Of a stretch of DNA of 64,000 nucleotides, positions 53,431 through 63,206 are shown in pieces. Position numbers and translations under genes: made by a program. Each line of letters begins with the position of its first letter. Positions within the stretch are counted from its first letter, which is position 1. The stretch lies in assembly GCF_036231945.1 (NCBI RefSeq), contig NZ_CP109599.1, forward strand, positions 4,682,501 to 4,746,500. Direction: 5' to 3'. The stretch comes from Streptomyces sp. NBC_01429 (GTDB taxonomy: Bacteria > Actinomycetota > Actinomycetes > Streptomycetales > Streptomycetaceae). Under the pieces are notes generated by a model. The model saw nothing but the letters and a program-made list of their open reading frames with translations, was not told the origin of the DNA and made no database searches.

Positions 53431-55008
53431 ATGTCGTTCCCTCTTCTCACCGCGACGGCGGTCCTCCCCGCGGTCGGCGCGATCGCCACGGCGGCCGTCC
53501 CTGCGGCCCGGCGCACCGCCGCCAAGTGGCTGGCGCTGCTCTTCTCGCTCGCCACGCTCGCGCTGGCCGTCCTCGTACTGGTCCGCTTCGAACCCGGCGG
53601 CGCCCGCTACCAGCTCACCGAATCGCACGCCTGGATCGCGGACTTCGGGGTCCGCTACGAGCTGGGCGTGGACGGGATCGGGGTGGCGCTGCTCGCGCTG
53701 ACCGCCCTGCTGACCCCGTTCGTGATCCTGGCCGGCTGGCACGACGCCGACCCGCTCGAAGACGCCCGCCCCAACCGCCGCTGGCGGCCGACGCAGGGTT
53801 TCTTCGCGCTGATCCTGATGGTCGAGGCGATGGTGATCCTCTCCTTCGAGGCCACCGACGTCTTCCTCTTCTACATCCTCTTCGAAGCCATGCTCATCCC
53901 GATGTACTTCCTCATCGGCGGCTTCGGCGACCGCGCCCACGCGGGCGGGGACGAGGCGGCGGCGACCCAACGCTCGTACGCGGCCGTCAAGTTCCTCCTC
54001 TACAACCTGGTCGGCGGGCTGATCATGCTGGCCGCCGTCATCGGCCTCTATGTCGTCGCCGGGACCTTCTCGCTCTCCGAGATCGCCGAGGCGCGGGCCA
54101 ACGGCTCGCTGTCGATGGCGACCGGCACCGAGCGGTGGCTCTTCCTCGGCTTCTTCTTCGCGTTCGCCGTCAAGGCGCCGCTGTGGCCGCTGCACACCTG
54201 GCTGCCCAACGCGATGGGCGAGGCCACCGCGCCCGTCGCCGTACTGATCACCGCCGTGGTCGACAAGGTCGGCACCTTCGCGATGCTCCGCTTCTGCCTC
54301 GGGCTCTTCCCCGAAGCCTCGAAGTGGGCCACCCCGGCGATCCTCGTACTGGCGCTGATCAGCATCGTCTACGGGGCGCTGCTCGCGGTCGGCCAGCGCG
54401 ACATCAAGCGGCTGATCGCCTACGCGTCGATCTCGCACTTCGGCTTCATCATCATGGGCATCTTCGCGATGACCAGCCAGGGCCAGTCGGGCGCCACGCT
54501 CTACATGGTCAACCACGGGATCTCGACGGCCGCGCTGATGCTGGTCGCCGGATTCCTGATCTCGCGGCGCGGCTCCCGCCTCATCGCGGACTACGGCGGA
54601 GTGCAGAAGGTCGCGCCGGTCCTCGCCGGCACGTTCCTGATCGGCGGCCTCGCCACCCTCTCGCTGCCGGGGCTCTCCCCGTTCGTGAGTGAATTCCTGG
54701 TCCTGGTCGGGACGTTCAGCCGGTATCCGGTGGTCGGCGTCATCGCCACCCTCGGCATCGTCCTCGCCGCGCTCTACGTCCTCGTCCTCTACCAGCGGAC
54801 CATGACCGGACCGGTGAAGGACGCGGTCAGGTCCATGCCGGACCTGCGGCTCCGGGAGCTGGTGGTGGTCACCCCGCTGATCGCGCTGCTTCTCTTCCTC
54901 GGCGTCTATCCGAAGCCGCTGACCGAGATCGTCAACCCGGCGGTGGAACACACGATGTCCGACGTCCAGAAGACCGATCCCAAGCCCGAGGTGGAGGCCG
55001 CTCCATGA
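53431..55008 (+). CDS. nuoM: NADH-quinone oxidoreductase subunit M
   Basis: 525 residues, about 14 transmembrane helices, antiporter-like proton channel. LFYILFEAMLIPMYFLIGGFG (key Glu), KAPLWPLHTWLPNAMGEATA and LIAYASISHFGFI are present. Six bp after nuoL; overlaps nuoN by 4 bp. Confidence 0.97.
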   Translation: MSFPLLTATAVLPAVGAIATAAVPAARRTAAKWLALLFSLATLALAVLVLVRFEPGGARYQLTESHAWIADFGVRYELGVDGIGVALLALTALLTPFVILAGWHDADPLEDARPNRRWRPTQGFFALILMVEAMVILSFEATDVFLFYILFEAMLIPMYFLIGGFGDRAHAGGDEAAATQRSYAAVKFLLYNLVGGLIMLAAVIGLYVVAGTFSLSEIAEARANGSLSMATGTERWLFLGFFFAFAVKAPLWPLHTWLPNAMGEATAPVAVLITAVVDKVGTFAMLRFCLGLFPEASKWATPAILVLALISIVYGALLAVGQRDIKRLIAYASISHFGFIIMGIFAMTSQGQSGATLYMVNHGISTAALMLVAGFLISRRGSRLIADYGGVQKVAPVLAGTFLIGGLATLSLPGLSPFVSEFLVLVGTFSRYPVVGVIATLGIVLAALYVLVLYQRTMTGPVKDAVRSMPDLRLRELVVVTPLIALLLFLGVYPKPLTEIVNPAVEHTMSDVQKTDPKPEVEAAP

Positions 55009-56657
55009 GTGCGACTGTCGTCCACAGCCTGTGGACAACCGCGGCGGCCGACGGAATCGCCACGATCCCGGCCCCCAAGATCGAGTACGCGCAGCTGTCC
55101 CCGGTGCTCATCGTGCTGGGGGCCGCGGTCCTCGGCATCCTGATCGAGGCATTCGTGCCCCGCAAGGGCCGCTACCACGCGCAGCTGTTCCTCTCCCTGG
55201 TCGCGCTGGCCGCCTCCTTCGCGGCGGTGGTCGCCCTCGCGGCCGACGGATACGGCACGACCAAGAAGCACATCGCGGCCATGGGCGCCATCGCCGTCGA
55301 CGGCCCGGCGCTCTTCCTCCAGGGCACCATCCTGCTCGCCTCGGTCGTCGCCGTGTTCACCTTCGCCGAGCGCCGGCTCGACCCGGAGAGCCACGGCAAG
55401 CGCGTCGACTCCTTCGCCGCGCAGGCCGCGGCCGTGCCGGGCAGCGACAGCGAGAAGGCCGCGGTCAGGGCCGGGTTCACCACCACGGAGGTGTTCCCGC
55501 TCGCCCTGTTCGCGGTCGCCGGCATGCTGGTCTTCCCGGCGGCCAACGACCTGCTGACGCTCTTCATCGCGCTGGAGGTCTTCTCCCTCCCGCTCTACCT
55601 GCTGTGCGCCCTCGCCCGCCGCAAGCGGCTGCTGTCGCAGGAGGCGGCGGTCAAGTACTTCCTGCTCGGCTCCTTCTCCTCGGCGTTCCTCCTCTTCGGC
55701 ATCGCCCTGCTCTACGGGTACGCGGGCTCCGTGTCGTACGCGCGCATCGCCGAGGTCGTCGACGGCACCGTCAAGAACGTCAGCCCGGCGCTCGCCGACA
55801 CCATGGGCAACGACGCGCTGCTGCTCATCGGCGGCGCGATGGTCCTGATGGGGCTCCTCTTCAAGGTCGGCGCGGTGCCGTTCCACATGTGGACCCCCGA
55901 CGTCTACCAGGGCGCGCCCACCCCGGTCACCGGCTTCATGGCCGCCGCGACCAAGGTCGCCGCCTTCGGCGCGCTGCTGCGCCTGCTGTACGTCGTGCTG
56001 CCGGGGCTGCGCTGGGACTGGCGGCCGGTGATGTGGGGCGTCGTCATCGTCACCATGCTGGGCGGCGCGATCGTCGCCATCACCCAGACCGACATCAAGC
56101 GGCTTCTGGCCTACTCGTCCATCGCGCACGCCGGGTTCATCCTGGCCGGTGTGATCGCCGGGACGGCCGACGGCATCTCGTCCGTCCTCTTCTATCTGGC
56201 GGCCTACTCGTTCGTCACGATCGGCGCGTTCGCGGTGGTCACGCTGGTGCGCGACGCGGGCGGCGAGGCGACACACCTGTCCAAGTGGGCCGGGCTCGGG
56301 CGGCGTTCGCCGCTGGTGGCCGCGGTCTTCGCGATCTATCTGCTCGCCTTCGCCGGCATCCCGCTGACCTCGGGCTTCTCGGGGAAGTTCGCGGTCTTCA
56401 AGGCGGCGGCGGAGAGCGGCGCGGGCGCGCTGGTGGTGATCGGTGTGATCGCCTCGGCGATCGCCGCGTTCTTCTACATCCGCGTCATCGTGCTGATGTT
56501 CTTCAGCGAGCCCAAGCCGGAGGGCCCGACGGTCGCGGTGCCCTCGCCGCTCACCATGACGGCCATCGCCGTGGGTGTCCTCGTCACCCTGGTCCTGGGC
56601 GTGGCCCCGCAGTACTTCCTGGACCTGGCGGGCCAGGCGGGCGTCTTCGTCCGGTAG
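55005..56657 (+). CDS. nuoN: NADH-quinone oxidoreductase subunit N
   Basis: 550 residues, last gene of the operon and third antiporter-like subunit. ALEVFSLPLYLLCALAR (key Glu), GAVPFHMWTPDVYQGAPTPVTGFMA and LLAYSSIAHAGFIL are diagnostic. The ATG overlaps the nuoM stop by 4 bp. A terminator follows. Confidence 0.97.
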   Translation: MSATVVHSLWTTAAADGIATIPAPKIEYAQLSPVLIVLGAAVLGILIEAFVPRKGRYHAQLFLSLVALAASFAAVVALAADGYGTTKKHIAAMGAIAVDGPALFLQGTILLASVVAVFTFAERRLDPESHGKRVDSFAAQAAAVPGSDSEKAAVRAGFTTTEVFPLALFAVAGMLVFPAANDLLTLFIALEVFSLPLYLLCALARRKRLLSQEAAVKYFLLGSFSSAFLLFGIALLYGYAGSVSYARIAEVVDGTVKNVSPALADTMGNDALLLIGGAMVLMGLLFKVGAVPFHMWTPDVYQGAPTPVTGFMAAATKVAAFGALLRLLYVVLPGLRWDWRPVMWGVVIVTMLGGAIVAITQTDIKRLLAYSSIAHAGFILAGVIAGTADGISSVLFYLAAYSFVTIGAFAVVTLVRDAGGEATHLSKWAGLGRRSPLVAAVFAIYLLAFAGIPLTSGFSGKFAVFKAAAESGAGALVVIGVIASAIAAFFYIRVIVLMFFSEPKPEGPTVAVPSPLTMTAIAVGVLVTLVLGVAPQYFLDLAGQAGVFVR

Positions 56658-56671
56658 AGCCCGTACGCCCG

Positions 56672-56712
56672 GCTGGGCCCGGCACCTCCCCCGAGGAGGC
56701 GCCGGGCCCAGC
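56672..56712. terminator. Terminator of the nuo operon
   Basis: Perfect 12-bp stem GCTGGGCCCGGC / GCCGGGCCCAGC around a 17-nt loop, between convergent nuoN and fumarylacetoacetase genes. Confidence 0.8.
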
Positions 56713-56738
56713 GGTACGTGACGGGGCGGGGCCGGGGC

Positions 56739-57962
56739 TCACGCGGACGCGATCCGGCCCGTCACCTCGCCCAGGCCGACCCGTGTGCCGTCCGGTCCCG
56801 GGGCCCAGGCCGTCAGCGTCACCTCGTCGCCGTCCTCCAGGAAGGTCCGCTTGCCGTCGGGGAGTTCGAGGGGCTCGGTGCCGTTCCAGGTCAGCTCCAG
56901 CAGCGAGCCGCGCTGCTCGCGTCCGGCGCCGCTGACCGTGCCGGAGGCGAAGAGGTCGCCCGTACGGAGCGAGGCGCCGTTCACCGTCATATGGGCCAGC
57001 TGCTGGGCCGCCGTCCAGTACATCGTGGAGAAGGGCGGCTCGGAGATCACCTCGCCGTTCAGCGCCACGGAGATCCGCAGATCGAAGCCGCCCGGCTCCT
57101 CGTCGTCCGCGTCGTCCAGATAGGGCAGCAGCGCCTCGGCGCGGGCCGGGGGAGCCACCCGGGCCGAGTCCAGCGCCTCCAGCGGGGTCACCCACGCGGA
57201 GACGGACGTGGCGAAGGACTTGCCCAGGAACGGGCCGAGCGGCACGTACTCCCACGCCTGGATGTCGCGCGCCGACCAGTCGTTGAGCAGCGAGAGACCG
57301 AAGACGTGGTCGCGGAACGAGGTCAGCTCCACCGCGTCGCCCTGCCGGGACGGGGTGCCGACGACGAAGCCGACCTCCGCCTCGATGTCCAGCTTCACGG
57401 AGGGCCCGAAGACGGGCGCCGGGTCGGCGGGCGCCTTGCGCTGCCCGGACGGGCGCCGCACCTCCGTACCGGAGACCACGACCGTACCGGCCCGGCCGTG
57501 GTAACCGATCGGCAGATGCTTCCAGTTGGGGGTCAGCGCCGCGCCGTCGGGGCGGAAGATCCGGCCCACGTTGGTGGCGTGGTGCTCGCTCGCGTAGAAG
57601 TCGACGTAATCCGCGACCTCGTACGGCAGATGCAGGGTGACCGCGCCGAGCGGATGGAGGAGCGGTTCTATGGCGGGCCGGTGCGCGGGCACCGTGACCC
57701 ACGCGGTGAGGGCGCGGCGCACATCGCGCCAGGCCGTACGCCCCGCGGCCATCAGGGGGTCGAGGCTCGGCCGGTCGAGCAGCGCCGCGTAGGGGGAGCC
57801 CAGGGCGTGTGCCGCCGCTCCCGCGTCCAGTACGTGGTCGCCGATGCGGACCCCGAGCCGGCGGCGGTCGGGCTCGGCGGGTGTGGAGAAGACTCCGTAC
57901 GGCAGGTTGTGCGGGCCGAAGGGGTCGCCCTCGGCCGGTTCGAGCGGGCTCTGCTCGGGCAT
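56739..57962 (-). CDS. fahA: Fumarylacetoacetase
   Basis: 407 residues. Hydrolyses fumarylacetoacetate to fumarate and acetoacetate, the last step of tyrosine/homogentisate breakdown. The N-terminal SH3-like domain is followed by the FAH catalytic domain: ASEHHATNVGRIF (catalytic His), PIGYHGRAGTVV, KLDIEAEVGFV (metal-binding Asp-x-Glu-x-Glu) and LLNDWSARDIQAWEY. No other tyrosine-degradation gene is near. Starts 169 bp upstream of, and in line with, the CocE gene's 3' end. Confidence 0.93.
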   Translation of the reverse strand: MPEQSPLEPAEGDPFGPHNLPYGVFSTPAEPDRRRLGVRIGDHVLDAGAAAHALGSPYAALLDRPSLDPLMAAGRTAWRDVRRALTAWVTVPAHRPAIEPLLHPLGAVTLHLPYEVADYVDFYASEHHATNVGRIFRPDGAALTPNWKHLPIGYHGRAGTVVVSGTEVRRPSGQRKAPADPAPVFGPSVKLDIEAEVGFVVGTPSRQGDAVELTSFRDHVFGLSLLNDWSARDIQAWEYVPLGPFLGKSFATSVSAWVTPLEALDSARVAPPARAEALLPYLDDADDEEPGGFDLRISVALNGEVISEPPFSTMYWTAAQQLAHMTVNGASLRTGDLFASGTVSGAGREQRGSLLELTWNGTEPLELPDGKRTFLEDGDEVTLTAWAPGPDGTRVGLGEVTGRIASA

Positions 57963-58076
57963 GGGGTACTGCCTCGCTTTCCGGGTCGATGCAGGACACG
58001 TTACGTCGGTGTTGCCCAGCGGCGGCAGTGATAAAAAGCCCGCATTGACCGAATGGGCGCCGGTGTTCGGACGGCC

Positions 58077-58105
58077 GGGAGGGACTACCGGCGGTAGCCC
58101 CTCCC
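58077..58105 (-). terminator. Terminator of the CocE-like hydrolase gene
   Basis: GGGAGGGACTACC / GGTAGCCCCTCCC form a hairpin with one internal mismatch and a 3-nt loop, 27 nt after the minus-strand stop. Confidence 0.65.
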
Positions 58106-58131
58106 CGGGGCGCGTCGTACCCGACAGGCCC

Positions 58132-60135
58132 TCAGCCCGCCGTGCGCGGAATCCGCTTCTCCCAGGTCCGGTGGAAGACCACCTCGTCGCCGTCGTGGCA
58201 GATCACCTCGTTGGTGGTGAGGAAGGACTCCGCGTCGCAGCTGATCTCGGAGCGGGTCCGCACCCGGGTGTCCCAGCCCAGTTCGGGCCGGTGCAGCCGG
58301 ATCGTCCAGTCCGACCGGGTGTGCGCCGACAGCGGGTCGTTCTCCTGGATCGTGTACGTCTCCAGCGCGTCCTCGGTGAATTCGAGACCGTCCGGGTAGA
58401 CGCGGGAGCCGCCGTAGCGCGGGTCGACCTCCAGCCGCCAGGTGCCCTTGGCGACATCGCGGACCACCAGCCGCTCGGGCCGCTCCTCGTCCAGCGTCGC
58501 CGGGAAGACCACGCCCAGCGGCTCGGACTGCTCCGCGGGCTCGAACGTGAGGGGGCGCGGCTCCGCCACCGGTGCCCGTACGGGCAGTTCGAGCGCGCTG
58601 CCCGCCGGGTCGAGGGTGAAGCCCGCCGACTCCGCGCGCGGCCAGATCCACGGCCAGTACGCGGACGAGACGGCGAGCCGGACGCGGTGGCCGGGCGGGA
58701 AGGTGTGCCCGATGCCGTTCAGCTCGAAGGTGACGTCCTCGGTCGCGCCCGGCGGCCACGGCTCGGCCCGGTCCCGGCCGTTCCGCGCCGAGAGGTTCAG
58801 CACGCCGCGCGTGACCAGGGTGGACGAGCCGTCCGGCGCGACGTCGCACAGCCGGGCGACGGCCTGCCCCGCCGGGACGTCCAGCCGCAGCCGCAGCCTG
58901 ATCCGGGGGCGGCCGAGGATCTCGATCCGCTCGCCCTCGACCTGGAAGTCGAAACACGCCGACTTGGCGTCCTCGTCCCGCTGGTCCGGCGGCAGGTCCG
59001 CGTCATTGCCGAACGGGAAGAAGCGGCCCGCGTCCAGCCCCGTGTGCTGCGGCGAGTCGACGACGACCGGCTCGCCACGGAAGGCGTACGGCACGACCGT
59101 GACATGCGGCGAGGGCCACGCGGTGTCGCCGACCCAGCGGCCCGGCAGCTCCGGGTAGACGGTCGCGGGCGGGTGCGAGGCGCTGATCCAGGAGCGCAGC
59201 AGCGGCTCCTCCATGATCCCCGTCTCCGCGCCCTTGAGGTGGTGGTCCCACCAGCGCAGCGTCTCCTGGAGGAAGCCGATCGAGGGCCCCGGCGGCAGCC
59301 CCCGGTCCGGGTACTGGTGCGACCACGGCCCGATCAGCCCGCGTACCCGGCCCGGTTCCAGCCGCTCTACCAGCCGCAGCACGGTGTCGCGGTACGGGTC
59401 GTGCCAGCCGCCGACGGCCAGGACGGCCGCCTTGATCGCGCCGTAGTCCTCGCAGACGCTGCCGTGTCGCCAGTAGGCGTCCCTGGTCTGGTGGTCCAGC
59501 CAGGTGTGGAGGAACGGATCGACGGCTTCGAGGCGCTCCAGCCACATCGCGCGCCAGCCGTCCCCGGCGTACAGCGGGTCCGGCGGCCGGGAGACGAAGG
59601 CCAGCATGGTGGCCGCCCAGGCGTGCATGTCGACGGCGAGGACCGAGCCGCCCATGTAGTGGACGTCGTTGTCGTAACGGTCGTCGGTGGAGCAGACGGT
59701 GACGATCGCCTTCAGCGGTTCGGGCGCGAGGGCGGCGAGCTGGAGCGAGTTGAAGCCGCCCCAGGAGATGCCGAACATGCCCACCTTGCCGCTGGACCAG
59801 GGCTGCGCGGCGAGCCAGTTGATCACTTCGACGCCGTCGGCCAGCTCGGTCGCGTCGTACTCGTCGCCCGGCAGCCCCTCGCTGTTGCCGTGCCCGCGTA
59901 CGTCGACCCGTACGGAGGCGTAGCCGTGGCCCGCGTACCAGGGGTGGCGCTGCCAGTCGCGCGGCGCCGTCCAGTCGCTCAGCCGGTAGGGCAGGTATTC
60001 GAGCAGGACGGGGACGGGCTCGTCGGTGACCGGGCGCCAGATCCTGGCGTAGAGGCGGGTGCCGTCGGAGAGCGGGACGCGGACGTCCTCGTGGGTCGTC
60101 CCGTACGGGAAGTCGGTGCGGATGGCGGGGGACAT
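58132..60135 (-). CDS. CocE/NonD family (X-Pro dipeptidyl-peptidase-like) hydrolase
   Basis: 667 residues. Alpha/beta hydrolase of the S15/CocE type: GTRLYARIWRP, VDVRGHGNSEG, the nucleophile in GMFGISWGGFNSL, GWHDPYRDT (catalytic Asp region) and GPWSHQYPDRG (catalytic His), then the jelly-roll C-terminal domain from about residue 420. Members cleave esters or proline peptides; the substrate is unknown. ATG 60135 is chosen because CGAGG lies about 8 nt before it; a GTG three codons upstream is possible. Its neighbour is a peptide transporter, so peptide use is plausible. Confidence 0.85.
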   Translation of the reverse strand: MSPAIRTDFPYGTTHEDVRVPLSDGTRLYARIWRPVTDEPVPVLLEYLPYRLSDWTAPRDWQRHPWYAGHGYASVRVDVRGHGNSEGLPGDEYDATELADGVEVINWLAAQPWSSGKVGMFGISWGGFNSLQLAALAPEPLKAIVTVCSTDDRYDNDVHYMGGSVLAVDMHAWAATMLAFVSRPPDPLYAGDGWRAMWLERLEAVDPFLHTWLDHQTRDAYWRHGSVCEDYGAIKAAVLAVGGWHDPYRDTVLRLVERLEPGRVRGLIGPWSHQYPDRGLPPGPSIGFLQETLRWWDHHLKGAETGIMEEPLLRSWISASHPPATVYPELPGRWVGDTAWPSPHVTVVPYAFRGEPVVVDSPQHTGLDAGRFFPFGNDADLPPDQRDEDAKSACFDFQVEGERIEILGRPRIRLRLRLDVPAGQAVARLCDVAPDGSSTLVTRGVLNLSARNGRDRAEPWPPGATEDVTFELNGIGHTFPPGHRVRLAVSSAYWPWIWPRAESAGFTLDPAGSALELPVRAPVAEPRPLTFEPAEQSEPLGVVFPATLDEERPERLVVRDVAKGTWRLEVDPRYGGSRVYPDGLEFTEDALETYTIQENDPLSAHTRSDWTIRLHRPELGWDTRVRTRSEISCDAESFLTTNEVICHDGDEVVFHRTWEKRIPRTAG

Positions 60136-60180
60136 GCCGGTCACCTCGGGGGCGGGTCGGGGGCGGTGGAACGGGGAGTG

Positions 60181-61686
60181 TCAGTGGACGGGGTGCATGG
60201 TGCGGCGCATCCAGGGCGCGGCGGCGATCACGGCCAGGCCGGCCACCACGGCGATGGCGCCGTTGACGCCGAAGTACGCGGGCTGCGAGACATGGCCGTA
60301 CAGCTTCACGGTCTGGGCCTGGATGCCGTTGGCGAGCGCCAGCGAGAGGAACCACAGCGCCAGGGTCTGGCTGGCGAAGGCCCTCGGGGCGAGCTTGGTG
60401 GAGGCGGAGAGGCCGGAGGTCTCCACCAGGATGTCGCCGAGCCCCAGCAGCAGGTACGAGCCGACGATCCACCAGGCGGCCATCCGGTAGTCGGTCCCGC
60501 CGTGTCCGGAGGTGGGCAGGACCATGAGCAGGAACGACAGCCCGCCGAGGATCACCCCGATCGCGATCTTGTTCGAGGCGTGCGGCTGGTTCCGGCCCAT
60601 CCGCACCCAGACCGCCGCGACGACGGGCGCGAGCGCCACCTCGAAGGCGCCGAGGGCGGACGCGTACCAGCCGGCCGGGAAGGTGAAGCCCAGGATCGAG
60701 GTGTCGGCGTTGGTGGAGGCCAGCAGGATCATCGTCGAGTACGCCTGGAAGAGGATGAAGTTGAAGAAGACGGACGCCAGGAACAGCACCACGTACGGGC
60801 GCAGCCTGCCGCGCTCCTCCGCGGTCACCCGGGGGCTTCTGAACATCACCGCGAAGTAGACGACCGGCGCGATCACCGCGATCACGGTGAGCACGTCGGC
60901 GAAGCGGGCGATCGTGAGCCACCCGGCCAGCGAGAGCGCCACCGCCACCACGGCGACCACGGCCGCGCCCGCGGTCATCAGCCGTACGGCCCGGCGCATC
61001 GGCTCCGGCGCGAGGGCGAACTCGGCGGCGTGTTTGCGCCCGGCCAGGTGACGGCGGCCCGCCACGTACTGGATCAGCCCGAGCGTCATTCCCGCGGCGG
61101 CGGCGGAGAACGCCCAGTGCCAGCTCGCGTGGTCGCCGAGCCAGCCGGTGACCAGCGGGCCCAGGAAGGCGCCGATGTTGATGGCCATGTAGTAGAGGGC
61201 GAAACCGGCGTCCCTGCGCTCGTCCTCCGTACGGTAGAGCTTGCCGACCATGGCGGAGACGTTCGGCTTGAGCAGGCCCGTACCGGCGCTGATCAGCCCG
61301 AGGCCCGCCCAGGTCATGGCGTCGGCGGGGACGGCCATGGCGTAGTGCCCGAGCGCGATGAGGACACCGCCCCAGAGCACCGCGCGGTACGAGCCGAGGA
61401 TGCGGTCGGCGAGCCAGCCGCCGGCCACCGAGAGCAGATAGACGAGCGTTCCGTACGCGGCGGAGATGGAGGCGGCGGTGCCGGGCTCCATCCCGAGGCC
61501 GCCGTCCTTGACGGTGGCCACGAAGAACAGGACGAGGATCGCCTGCATCCCGAGGAACGAGAAGCGCTCCCAGACCTCCAGGCCCGAGAGGGTGAGCAGC
61601 CCGCGGGGGTGGCCGAGGAAGGCGCGGTCGTCGCGAGGGGGCGGGGTGTCCTCGCCGGCTGGGGGATCGATTGTGGTTCCGGACAA
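60181..61686 (-). CDS. POT/PTR2-family peptide:proton symporter
   Basis: 501 residues, 12-14 transmembrane helices. POT motifs: FSFLGMQAILVLFF (with the first-helix ExxER region as SGLEVWERFSF), GGWLADRILGSYR, FALYYMAINIGAFLGP and SGLSASTKLAP. Imports di- and tripeptides with protons. A TTG at 61686 is the start, with AGGAGT 7-8 nt upstream; a longer frame to 61749 lacks support. It lies 45 bp upstream of the CocE-like hydrolase on the same strand and is probably co-transcribed. Confidence 0.9.
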   Translation of the reverse strand: MSGTTIDPPAGEDTPPPRDDRAFLGHPRGLLTLSGLEVWERFSFLGMQAILVLFFVATVKDGGLGMEPGTAASISAAYGTLVYLLSVAGGWLADRILGSYRAVLWGGVLIALGHYAMAVPADAMTWAGLGLISAGTGLLKPNVSAMVGKLYRTEDERRDAGFALYYMAINIGAFLGPLVTGWLGDHASWHWAFSAAAAGMTLGLIQYVAGRRHLAGRKHAAEFALAPEPMRRAVRLMTAGAAVVAVVAVALSLAGWLTIARFADVLTVIAVIAPVVYFAVMFRSPRVTAEERGRLRPYVVLFLASVFFNFILFQAYSTMILLASTNADTSILGFTFPAGWYASALGAFEVALAPVVAAVWVRMGRNQPHASNKIAIGVILGGLSFLLMVLPTSGHGGTDYRMAAWWIVGSYLLLGLGDILVETSGLSASTKLAPRAFASQTLALWFLSLALANGIQAQTVKLYGHVSQPAYFGVNGAIAVVAGLAVIAAAPWMRRTMHPVH

Positions 61687-61841
61687 AACAGCTACTCCTG
61701 ATCGTATGGCCGATCTCGAACATACCGGCGGTGCCGGGAAGCCGCCCATGATGATCGAAAGGGGACCGGATACGCTGACTTGAGTGATGACAGCGACACA
61801 TCGACAATCCGTGTGATCGTCAGCAGACAGGAGTACCTCTC

Positions 61842-62852
61842 GTGACCGTCGTCGGGCCGTTCGGGCTGAGCGTGCGGGACCAGGCTCTTGAGGCCGATGT
61901 CCAGACCGGATTGGCGGCCGTCGAGGCGGGGCTGCTCGATGCCACCAAGAGCGATGTGCCGTTCATTACGGAGGCCGCCCAGCATCTGCTGCGGGCGGGG
62001 GGCAAGCGGTTCCGCCCCTTGCTGGTCATGCTCGCGTCACAATTCGGGGATCCGTACGCGCCCGGTGTCGTCCCGGCGGCCGTGGTCGTCGAGCTGACGC
62101 ACCTCGCGACGCTCTACCACGACGACGTGATGGACGAGGCGGACGTCCGCAGGGGCGTCGGCAGCGCCAACTCCCGCTGGGGCAACTCGGTCGCCGTCCT
62201 CACCGGCGACTTCCTCTTCGCCCGCGCCTCGCACATCCTCGCCGACCTCGGCCCCGACGCCGTCCGGGTCCAGGCGGAGGCGTTCGAGCGGCTGGTGACG
62301 GGGCAGATCCTGGAGACGGCGGGCCCGCGCGACGGCCGCGACCCCGTCGAGCACTACCTGGACGTGCTCAGCGGCAAGACCGGTTCGCTGATGGCCGTCT
62401 CGGGCCGGTTCGGCGCGATGGCGTCGGGCGCGGACGAGTCGGTCGTGGACATCCTCACCCAGTACGGGGAGCGGCTCGGCGTCGCCTTCCAGCTCGCCGA
62501 CGACGTCCTCGACATCGCCAGCGACTCGCACGAGTCCGGCAAGACCCCCGGCACCGATCTGCGCGAGGGCATCCCGACGCTGCCGGTGCTGCTGCTGCGC
62601 GCCCAGGCGGAGGCGCACGGCCGCCCCGAGGACCTGGAACTCGTCGCGCTGCTGGACGGAGACCTCGCGGACGACGCCCGGCTCGCCGAGGCCCTGGACC
62701 GGCTGCGCGCCCATCCGGCGCTGGAGCAGGCGCGACGCGACACCGTGCGGTACGCGGAGGCGGCACGGGCGACCCTGACGCCGCTGCCCGAGGGGTACGC
62801 GAAGTCCGCGCTGGTGGAGCTGTGCGACGCGGTGGTCCACCGCGCGGGCTGA
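61842..62852 (+). CDS. Polyprenyl diphosphate synthase (trans, long-chain)
   Basis: 336 residues. Extends isoprenyl diphosphates; first Asp-rich motif DDVMD (94-98) and second DDVLD (220-224), with GGKRFRPLLVML and the QILETAGP region. The bulky-residue region before the first motif (THLATLYH) suits long products. A menaquinone side chain is the most likely product, given the setting. GTG start after a short spacer from AGGAGT (CAGACAGGAGTACCTCTC). Divergent from the peptide transporter, 155 bp apart. Confidence 0.92.
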   Translation: MTVVGPFGLSVRDQALEADVQTGLAAVEAGLLDATKSDVPFITEAAQHLLRAGGKRFRPLLVMLASQFGDPYAPGVVPAAVVVELTHLATLYHDDVMDEADVRRGVGSANSRWGNSVAVLTGDFLFARASHILADLGPDAVRVQAEAFERLVTGQILETAGPRDGRDPVEHYLDVLSGKTGSLMAVSGRFGAMASGADESVVDILTQYGERLGVAFQLADDVLDIASDSHESGKTPGTDLREGIPTLPVLLLRAQAEAHGRPEDLELVALLDGDLADDARLAEALDRLRAHPALEQARRDTVRYAEAARATLTPLPEGYAKSALVELCDAVVHRAG

Positions 62853-63206
62853 GCGCCTGCGGGGTGGTCTTCGAGCGGATGGCTTCGACCGGGCCTCCGA
62901 GGGGGCCCTCGACCGGCCCCTCGACCTGCCCCTCGACCGGTCCTTCGGCCGAGCGGGCTCCGGGAGTCCCCCGGTCGGCCCTGCGTTCCGCCCTGTTCAG
63001 GGTGTCCCCTAGGGGCGACCCGCGGGCATCTCCTCGCCACGTCATCCCAGAGGGGTACGGGAAGTTGCTCCCGGGGGCTGACGCTTCGGAGGCGCCGATT
63101 TGGTCATATGGACAACACCACTCCTGACCAATTCGGGTGAGAATGGCGGCACGGGGTGGACGAGTGCAACGGACGGAAGGCCGCCGACCACGGAGGTAGG
63201 GCACAC
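62853..63206. other. Intergenic region with a 12-bp tandem repeat
   Basis: Four imperfect copies of a GGCCCCTCGACC unit at 62903-62950; the third and fourth copies have substitutions. The rest is promoter for the downstream gene. Reading frames here have poor coding bias. Confidence 0.55.

Noticed and set aside
51235..55038. Antisense reading frame of 1,267 codons opposite nuoK-nuoM
   Set aside because: It mirrors the GC3 pattern of nuo genes; the translation is Asp/Arg/His-rich low-complexity sequence without domains, and no ribosome-binding site is present.
57844..61701. Plus-strand reading frame of 1,285 codons across the CocE and POT genes
   Set aside because: It is the antisense shadow of two well-recognised genes, with a repetitive charged translation.
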